From the NCBI RefSeq assembly GCF_031458235.1, contig NZ_JAVDYB010000001.1, positions 558,001 through 622,000 on the forward strand: 64,000 nt of DNA, written 5' to 3'. The translations under genes and the position numbers were made by a program. This document shows positions 59,012 to 64,000 of the stretch, piece after piece (position 1 is the stretch's first letter; every line of letters begins with the position of its first letter). This stretch comes from Catenuloplanes atrovinosus. GTDB taxonomy: Bacteria; Actinomycetota; Actinomycetes; Mycobacteriales; Micromonosporaceae. Under the pieces are notes generated by a model. The model was not told where the DNA came from. It did no database searches and was given only the letters and a program-made list of their open reading frames with translations.

Positions 59012-59086
59012 GGGCGATTAGCTCAGTGGGAGAGCGCTCCGTTCACACCGGAGAGGTCACTGGTTCGAACCCAGTATCGCCCACCA
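59012..59086 (+). tRNA. tRNA-Val (anticodon CAC)
   Basis: Acceptor GGGCGAT (59012-59018) pairs with ATCGCCC (59076-59082), and ACCA follows, so CCA is encoded. The D-arm contains TAGCTCAGTGGGAGAGC. The anticodon stem-loop is CTCCG-TTCACAC-CGGAG, giving anticodon CAC. The T-arm is CTGGTTCGAACCCAG. It stands alone; no integrase gene or direct repeat of the 3' end was seen nearby. Confidence 0.97.
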
Positions 59087-59113
59087 TCCCTTATCGGATG
59101 TTTCCGATCCTCT

Positions 59114-59140
59114 GAAGGCCAGCCGCGTGGGCTGGCCTTC
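59114..59140 (+). terminator. 11-bp hairpin after tRNA-Val
   Basis: GAAGGCCAGCC (59114-59124), loop GCGTG, exact complement (59130-59140), followed by CGTGTTTCC. It is 28 nt beyond the tRNA and is its likely terminator. Confidence 0.78.
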
Positions 59141-59336
59141 CGTGTTTCCGTGCTGGTGCGAGCCCGCGGACCGCCGGAAGAGTGACCTGTCCATCGTTGT
59201 GGCTCGGCCGTGCGGCCGTCGAAGTCTTCCACGCAGCACATGGCCGTACAGCGTCAGCAAGCCGATCGAGGCGCCGCGGCTGCGGGTCATCCGCTGGACG
59301 CGCCGGATCACGGTAGTGAGTCGCCGGGAGGACGGG

Positions 59337-60503
59337 TCAGGGGAGGAGGCGTTCGGTGGCGTCCGCGGCGGCGGGGGTGCCGCCGGCGGTGGTGAGTTCG
59401 TCGCGCATCCAGGTTAGGCGGGTGCGGATGTGGTGGCTGGTGGTGACCTCGTCGATGGCGGTCCAGAGCGTATCGGCAGTGACCTGGGCCGGGGGGAGGG
59501 TGGTGCCGAGGCCCAGTTCGGCGATGCGGTCGGCGTTGGCGCGTTGTTCGGCCATCTGGGGGATGGCGACCATCGGGACCTGGAAGTGGAGGGCCTCCAT
59601 GGTGCTGCCCATGCCGGCGTGGGTGACGAAGGCCCGGGCGTGGCGGAGCACGGCCAGCTGGGGTACGTGGCGGTGGATCTCCACGGTGGGTGGGACGGGA
59701 CCCAGGGCGGCCGGGTCGACGTCGCCGATGGCCAGGACGACGTGCCAGGGGCGGGTCTCGGCGGAGCGCAGGACGGTGCGGTAGAAGTCGGGGCGGTCGT
59801 TGTAGGCGGTGCCGAGCGAGACCAGGACCACCGGGAGGTCGCCAGGCGGTGCCCAGTCGCCCTGGTAGGCGCGCTCGGAGAAGAGTGGGCCGACGAACTC
59901 GTACCGGTCGGTGAACGTGTCGCCGGCGTACTGGAAGGCGCGCGGCAGCGTCACCAGGCGGAGTGCGGCGCTGTCGCCGCGCATGAACGGCTCCATGGCG
60001 CCGGCGCCCCGCTGTTGCAGGAACCGGCTGATCCGGGCCGCCATGAGCAGGAAGCGCGGGCTCAGCGGGTTGAACGTGGTGTACGCCCGGGCCATCGACC
60101 AGTGCTCGTTGCTGACCAGGTTCGGCCAGGTCTCCACGGAGGGCAGCTGCCACCGGCGGGCCAGGATGCGGCCCCACCAGCACATCGGCCCGTCGTGGAC
60201 CACCAGGTCGGGCCGCTCGGCGTCGGCCAGCTGAGCCAGCATCGAGCGGGTCTCGGTGAGTAGCAGGTTCATGGCGCGGGCCAGTTCGCGGCCGTGCATC
60301 TGCGGCGTCCGGACATCGCGGCGGCCCTCCCAGGTGGAGGTGACCGGGACGACCTCGGCGCCGGTCTCGGCGACGCGCTCCGCGTACGCGGGCGTGGTGG
60401 CGTAGGTGACGCGGTGTCCGCGCCGGACCAGCTCGGCGGCGAGGCCGAGCGTCGGGTTCACGTGCCCCGCGGCGGCGGGGGCGTAGAAGGCGACGGTAGC
60501 CAT
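59337..60503 (-). CDS. MGT/OleD-type glycosyltransferase (GT1)
   Basis: A 388-aa GT-B glycosyltransferase. N-terminus VAFYAPAAAGHVNPTLGLAAELVRRGHRVTYATT (acceptor side); C-terminal nucleotide-sugar motif THAGMGSTMEALHFQVPMVAIPQMAEQRANADRIAELGLG. This is the macrolide-inactivating/natural-product group, often giving self-resistance or modifying small molecules. It is divergent from the second sugar importer, with about 90 bp between. Acceptor unknown. Confidence 0.92.
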   Translation of the reverse strand: MATVAFYAPAAAGHVNPTLGLAAELVRRGHRVTYATTPAYAERVAETGAEVVPVTSTWEGRRDVRTPQMHGRELARAMNLLLTETRSMLAQLADAERPDLVVHDGPMCWWGRILARRWQLPSVETWPNLVSNEHWSMARAYTTFNPLSPRFLLMAARISRFLQQRGAGAMEPFMRGDSAALRLVTLPRAFQYAGDTFTDRYEFVGPLFSERAYQGDWAPPGDLPVVLVSLGTAYNDRPDFYRTVLRSAETRPWHVVLAIGDVDPAALGPVPPTVEIHRHVPQLAVLRHARAFVTHAGMGSTMEALHFQVPMVAIPQMAEQRANADRIAELGLGTTLPPAQVTADTLWTAIDEVTTSHHIRTRLTWMRDELTTAGGTPAAADATERLLP

Positions 60504-60595
60504 ACGTGCATTTAAGTACGTCGAGTCGACCCGCGTTGCGAGGTGATCGTCGCACTTCTATATTCGCCGGTAGGTGCGGTGACAGGGGGACGACG

Positions 60596-61921
60596 ATGGT
60601 CAGCCGAATCGTACGGCCGATGATCGCGGCCGGGCTCGTGGGCGTGCTCGCCGTGGGGTGCGGCGGCGTGGGCGGCGGTGGTGGCGGAGACGCGGTCACG
60701 CTGTCGATGATGGGCTTCGGGACCGGGGACGAGATCGCCAAGACGCGGTTCGACGAGGCCAACCGGAGCATCGCCCCGAGCGCGGCCGCGGCCGGCGAGG
60801 GCAGCTTCGACGCGCAGCAGTTCCTGGCCGCGGTGGCGTCCGGCGCGCCGCCGGACCTGGTGTACATGGAGCGGCGGCTGCTCGGGACGTACGCGGCGAA
60901 GAAGGCGCTGGTGCCGCTGGGAGACTGCGTGGCGCGCGAGGGGATCGACCTGGGGCAGTTCCGCCCGGCCGCGATCGCGGAGGCGACGCTCAACGGTGAG
61001 CTGTACGGGCTGCCGGAGTTCTACAACAACCGCATGCTGCTGATCAACGACGCGGTGCTGAGGGAGGCGGGGCTCGACCCGGCCGCGTTCGCCACCACCG
61101 ACTGGGACGCGCTGGCGGAGGCGGCGGAGCGGCTGTCCGTCACGGACGCGGGGGCGCTGCGGCGGATCGGGTTCGACCCGAAGATCCCGGAGTTCCTGCC
61201 GATGTGGGCGCGGGCCAACGGGGCCGAACTGGTCAGCGTAGACGGGCGTACCGCGCGGCTGGACGACCCGAAGGTGGCCGAGGCGCTGGAGTTCACGGTC
61301 CGGCTGATCCGCGCGCAGGGCGGCTGGGCCGCGTTCAAGTCGTTCCGGGACACGTTCGACTTCTTCGGCGCGCGGAACCAGTTCGCGCAGGGCCAGCTCG
61401 GCGCGTTCGTGATGGAGGACTTCTACCTCAACGTGCTGGCGGAGCACTCGCCGCAGGCGACCGTGACGGTGGCGCCGTTCCGCGGCCGGGACGGTGCGCC
61501 GGTCGACTGGATCACCGGGAACGCGTGGGCGATCCCGGCCGGCAGCCCGCACGCGGAGCAGGCCTGCCGGTGGATCAAGACGATGACGGACAGTCCGACG
61601 TGGATCGCGGCGGCCAGGGAACGGGCGCGGGTGCGGGCGGAGGCGGGCAAGCCGTACGCCGGCACGTTCACCGGCAACGTCCGCGCGGACGAGGTGATCT
61701 TCCGGGACGTGGTGCAGCCGAGCCCGGCCGTACGTACCGTGCTGGAGACGCAGCCGTCCGGGTTCGCGCTGCCCGCGATGGCGGCCGGCGAGGAGTTCAA
61801 GGCCGCCTGGCAGGAGGCGGTCAACCGGGTGCTGGACGGCCGGCAGTCACCGGCCGAGGCGCTCGCCGAGGCGCAACGACAGGCCCAGGCGGCGCTGGAC
61901 GAGGCGAACCGCGGATCGTGA
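60596..61921 (+). CDS. sugar ABC transporter substrate-binding lipoprotein, second system
   Basis: A 441-aa family 1 extracellular solute-binding protein. The lipoprotein signal is MIAAGLVGVLAVGCGG; the mature part has NGELYGLPEFYNNRMLLINDAVLREAGLDP and DWITGNAWAIPAGSPHAEQACRWIKTM. ATG 60596 starts the signal. It is followed by two permeases; again no ATPase gene is in view, fitting a shared MsiK-type ATPase. Confidence 0.9.
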   Translation: MVSRIVRPMIAAGLVGVLAVGCGGVGGGGGGDAVTLSMMGFGTGDEIAKTRFDEANRSIAPSAAAAGEGSFDAQQFLAAVASGAPPDLVYMERRLLGTYAAKKALVPLGDCVAREGIDLGQFRPAAIAEATLNGELYGLPEFYNNRMLLINDAVLREAGLDPAAFATTDWDALAEAAERLSVTDAGALRRIGFDPKIPEFLPMWARANGAELVSVDGRTARLDDPKVAEALEFTVRLIRAQGGWAAFKSFRDTFDFFGARNQFAQGQLGAFVMEDFYLNVLAEHSPQATVTVAPFRGRDGAPVDWITGNAWAIPAGSPHAEQACRWIKTMTDSPTWIAAARERARVRAEAGKPYAGTFTGNVRADEVIFRDVVQPSPAVRTVLETQPSGFALPAMAAGEEFKAAWQEAVNRVLDGRQSPAEALAEAQRQAQAALDEANRGS

Positions 61922-61922
61922 C

Positions 61923-62816
61923 ATGGCGCGCCGCGAGACGTGGGCCGCGTACGGGTTCCTCTCCCCGTGGATCATCGGCTTCGCCGTGTTCATGGCCGGG
62001 CCGATGGTGGCCAGCCTGGTGCTGTCCTTCACCGACTACGACGTGCTGACCGACACCCGGTTCGTCGGCGCGGACAACTACCGGGCGATGCTGGCCGATT
62101 CGCGGGTACGCACCAGCCTGGCCAACACGCTGATCTACACGGCACTGCACGTACCGTTGACGATGGTGGTCTCGCTCGCGCTGGCCATGCTGCTGATCCG
62201 CGCCGGGCGCCGGTCGGCCGGGTTCTACCGGACCGTCTTCTACCTGCCCACGGTGACGCCCAAGGTGGCGGTCGGCGTGCTGTTCCTGCTGCTGTTCAAC
62301 GGGCAGGACGGGCTGATCAACCGGGTGCTCGCGCTGGCCGGCGTGGACGGCCCGGACTGGACCGTGGACCCGGCGTGGATCAAGCCGGGCCTGGTGCTGA
62401 TCGGCGCGTGGAGCCTCGGCAGCACCGTGATCATCTACCTGGCCGCGCTGCAGAACGTGCCGCGGGACCTGCACGAGGCGGCGGCGATGGACGGCGCGTC
62501 CGCGTGGGCGCGGTTCCGCGCGGTAACCGTGCCGTCGATCAGCGGCGCGCTGTTCTTCACGCTGATCATCAACACGATCGGCGGGCTGCAGACGTTCGAC
62601 GAGGTCTACACCGCGTTCTACGGCAGCGCCAATCAGCAGACGTACGGCAGCGACGCCGCGCTGTTCTACGTCGTCTACCTGTTCCAGCAGGCGTTCCGGT
62701 TCCTTCATGTGGGGTACGCGTCCGCGCTCGCCTGGCTGCTCTTCCTGATCATCGTGGCGATCACGCTCGTCCAGGTGCGGCTGAGCCGCCGCTTCGTCTA
62801 CTACGAGAGCGAGTGA
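61923..62816 (+). CDS. sugar ABC transporter permease (MalF-like), second system
   Basis: A 297-aa permease, six TM segments, EAA loop LHEAAAMDGASAWARFRAVTVP. It starts 1 nt after the binding protein stop; its stop overlaps the next start by 1 nt (TGATG). Confidence 0.92.
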   Translation: MARRETWAAYGFLSPWIIGFAVFMAGPMVASLVLSFTDYDVLTDTRFVGADNYRAMLADSRVRTSLANTLIYTALHVPLTMVVSLALAMLLIRAGRRSAGFYRTVFYLPTVTPKVAVGVLFLLLFNGQDGLINRVLALAGVDGPDWTVDPAWIKPGLVLIGAWSLGSTVIIYLAALQNVPRDLHEAAAMDGASAWARFRAVTVPSISGALFFTLIINTIGGLQTFDEVYTAFYGSANQQTYGSDAALFYVVYLFQQAFRFLHVGYASALAWLLFLIIVAITLVQVRLSRRFVYYESE

Positions 62817-63646
62817 TGTCGGTGAAGGCACGTCGCTGGCTGATCTGGATCGGGCTCGCCGTGGCGGCCGTCGTGTTCACATACCCGTTCGCCTGGCTGG
62901 TCAGCGCGTCGCTGAAACCGCGGGCGGACGTGTTCGACAACGCGCTGATCCCGCGCGAGTGGGCGCCGGAGAACTACGTGACCATCTGGAGCGCCGCGCC
63001 GGTGCTCACCTGGCTCACGAACAGCGTCGTGGTGGCGCTGGCCGCCGCCACCACGGTGACGATCTCCAGCGCGATCGTGGCATTCGGCTTCGCGTACTTC
63101 CGCTTCCCCGGCCGCAATGCACTGTTCGGGCTGGTGGTCGGCACCATGATGCTGCCCGGCGCGGTCACGATGATCCCGACGTACCTGATCTGGAACGAAC
63201 TCGGCCTGGCCGCCACGCAGGTGCCGCTCTGGGCGCAGAACCTGTTCGGCAGCGCGTTTTACATCTTTCTGATCCGGCAGTTCTTCCTCGGCGTGCCGCG
63301 CGAGCTGTTCGAGGCCGCCCGCGTCGACGGCGCCGGCTACTGGCGGCTGTTCTGGCGGATCGCGGTGCCGCTCTGCCGTCCCGCACTGATCGTGGCGTTC
63401 GTGTTCGAGCTGCGGGCGAGCTGGTCCGACCTGCTGCGGCCACTGATCTATCTGCGCGACCCGGCACTGTTCACCATGCCACGCGGCATGAAGGCGATCC
63501 TCGACCAGTTCGGCCAGGCGGGGGAGTCACGCTGGGAGGTGGTGCTGGCCGGCGCGGTGATCACCACGATTCCGATGATCGTGGCCTTCCTGCTCTGCCA
63601 GCGATATTTCCTGGAGGGCGTCGCGACCCAGGGCCGAAAGGGCTAG
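62816..63646 (+). CDS. sugar ABC transporter permease (MalG-like), second system
   Basis: A 276-aa permease with six TM segments and EAA loop LFEAARVDGAGYWRLFWRIAVP. It starts at the ATG sharing the A of the preceding TGA. A 65-bp tandem repeat begins about 105 nt after the stop and continues to the window end. Confidence 0.92.
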   Translation: MSVKARRWLIWIGLAVAAVVFTYPFAWLVSASLKPRADVFDNALIPREWAPENYVTIWSAAPVLTWLTNSVVVALAAATTVTISSAIVAFGFAYFRFPGRNALFGLVVGTMMLPGAVTMIPTYLIWNELGLAATQVPLWAQNLFGSAFYIFLIRQFFLGVPRELFEAARVDGAGYWRLFWRIAVPLCRPALIVAFVFELRASWSDLLRPLIYLRDPALFTMPRGMKAILDQFGQAGESRWEVVLAGAVITTIPMIVAFLLCQRYFLEGVATQGRKG

Positions 63647-64000
63647 CTTTCGGCACGACTCGTTCACAGGCCGGGTCTCCCCGCGGCTCGCGCTTCTTTC
63701 CGCGTGACCTGTTCGCCGCGGTGGGGAGGGGTTGCTGGCCCGGCCATCTCCGTTCACGGTCGCGCTTGCTTGCCGTGGGGCTCGTCCTGCCGGGAGCGGT
63801 GGAGTTCGGGCGCTCCGTTCACGGTCGCGCTTGCTTGCCGTGGGGCTCGTCCTGCCGGAGGCGCTGAAGTTCGGGCGCTCCGTTCACGGTCGCGCTTGCT
63901 TGCCGCGGGGCTCGTCCTGCCGGAGGCGCTGAAGTTCGGGCGCTCCGTTCACGGTCGCGCTTGCTTGCCGCGGGGCTCGTCCTGCCGGAGGCGCTGAAGT
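63647..64000. other. non-coding 3' region with a 65-bp tandem repeat
   Basis: Frames here are Arg/Leu/Gly translations of the repeat in different phases and do not resemble proteins. The region is cut by the window end. Confidence 0.65.
63751..64000. repeat. 65-bp tandem repeat, at least 3.8 copies, running off the window
   Basis: CGTTCACGGTCGCGCTTGCT recurs at 63751, 63816, 63881 and 63946, exactly 65 bp apart. The second to fourth units are almost identical; the first differs in its second half. 65 is not divisible by three, so the repeat cannot encode a simple repeated peptide in one frame. Confidence 0.92.

Noticed and set aside
59012-59086. tRNA-Val as an attachment site of an integrated element
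   Set aside because: No integrase gene, no second copy of the tRNA 3' end and no change in gene content downstream were seen.
63751-64000. 65-bp array as a CRISPR
   Set aside because: Continuous tandem repeat without unique spacers.

Overview
This is a GC-rich window (roughly 70% or more by eye) with GTG starts, many 4-nt ATGA/GTGA gene overlaps and Gly-Gly-Cys lipoproteins. It also carries F420-type enzymes (an LLM oxidoreductase and a deazaflavin-dependent nitroreductase homologue) and an SsgA-like sporulation protein. Together these point to a sporulating filamentous actinomycete; a member of the Micromonosporaceae (Actinoplanes-like) is my best guess, which is inference. No prophage, transposase, CRISPR array or plasmid function was seen.

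Layout. (1) 1-14.8 kb is an aromatic catabolism block. The protocatechuate (beta-ketoadipate) genes pcaI-J-H-G-B-L-R run leftward as one operon, with the 3' part of pcaF facing it. Divergent from pcaI is a four-gene ABC importer, followed by a FAD monooxygenase and an aromatic-type aldehyde dehydrogenase. Three promoters (pcaI, the importer, the aldehyde dehydrogenase) each carry a pair of 15-bp GTTCG-N5-CGAAC-like sites exactly 19 bp apart, which suggests one PcaR/IclR regulon linking uptake, side-chain oxidation and ring cleavage. (2) 14.9-17.5 kb is a cluster of small secreted proteins: an RTX-type protein, a Cys-pair protein, and two members of an unrecognised secreted repeat family with a GGD...C...C...GGxVxL pattern. 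(3) 17.7-31.9 kb holds housekeeping and regulatory genes: MarR, a membrane phosphodiesterase, a TetR/metallo-hydrolase/DedA operon, a GAP-like transporter, a GH10 xylanase, a lipid-kinase-like protein, a YihY membrane protein, an EEP hydrolase and an LLM oxidoreductase. Between the lipid-kinase-like gene and yihY lies a chain of four nearly identical micro-ORFs made by a 74-bp tandem repeat, each linked to the next by ATGA. (4) 32.1-40.0 kb is a LacI-controlled sugar operon (binding protein, two permeases, GH31 alpha-xylosidase) facing a secreted seven-repeat PLL-type beta-propeller lectin, suggesting use of a xyloglucan-type polymer. (5) 40-51.3 kb contains a citrate synthase, a DUF559 protein, a membrane HExxH peptidase, adenosylhomocysteinase behind a convincing SAH riboswitch, a LolA-like protein and a two-component system. 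(6) 51.3-64 kb has a 1067-aa TPR/proline-rich/TM/FnIII protein, small regulators (MarR, Rrf2, AraC), SsgA-like, tRNA-Val(CAC), a glycosyltransferase and a second sugar ABC importer.

The non-coding DNA is structured. There are tandem repeats at 1.5, 13.2, 26.7, 43.5 and 63.8 kb, two very long hairpins sharing a CACGTTA core (1.24 and 44.95 kb), and five copies of a dispersed ~50-60-bp element at 3' flanks of genes. The most unusual items are the ATGA-coupled micro-ORF chain, the secreted GGD/Cys repeat family, the 19-bp-phased operator pairs, and a ~70-residue Pro/Ala/Ser/Gly insertion in the middle of PcaB.
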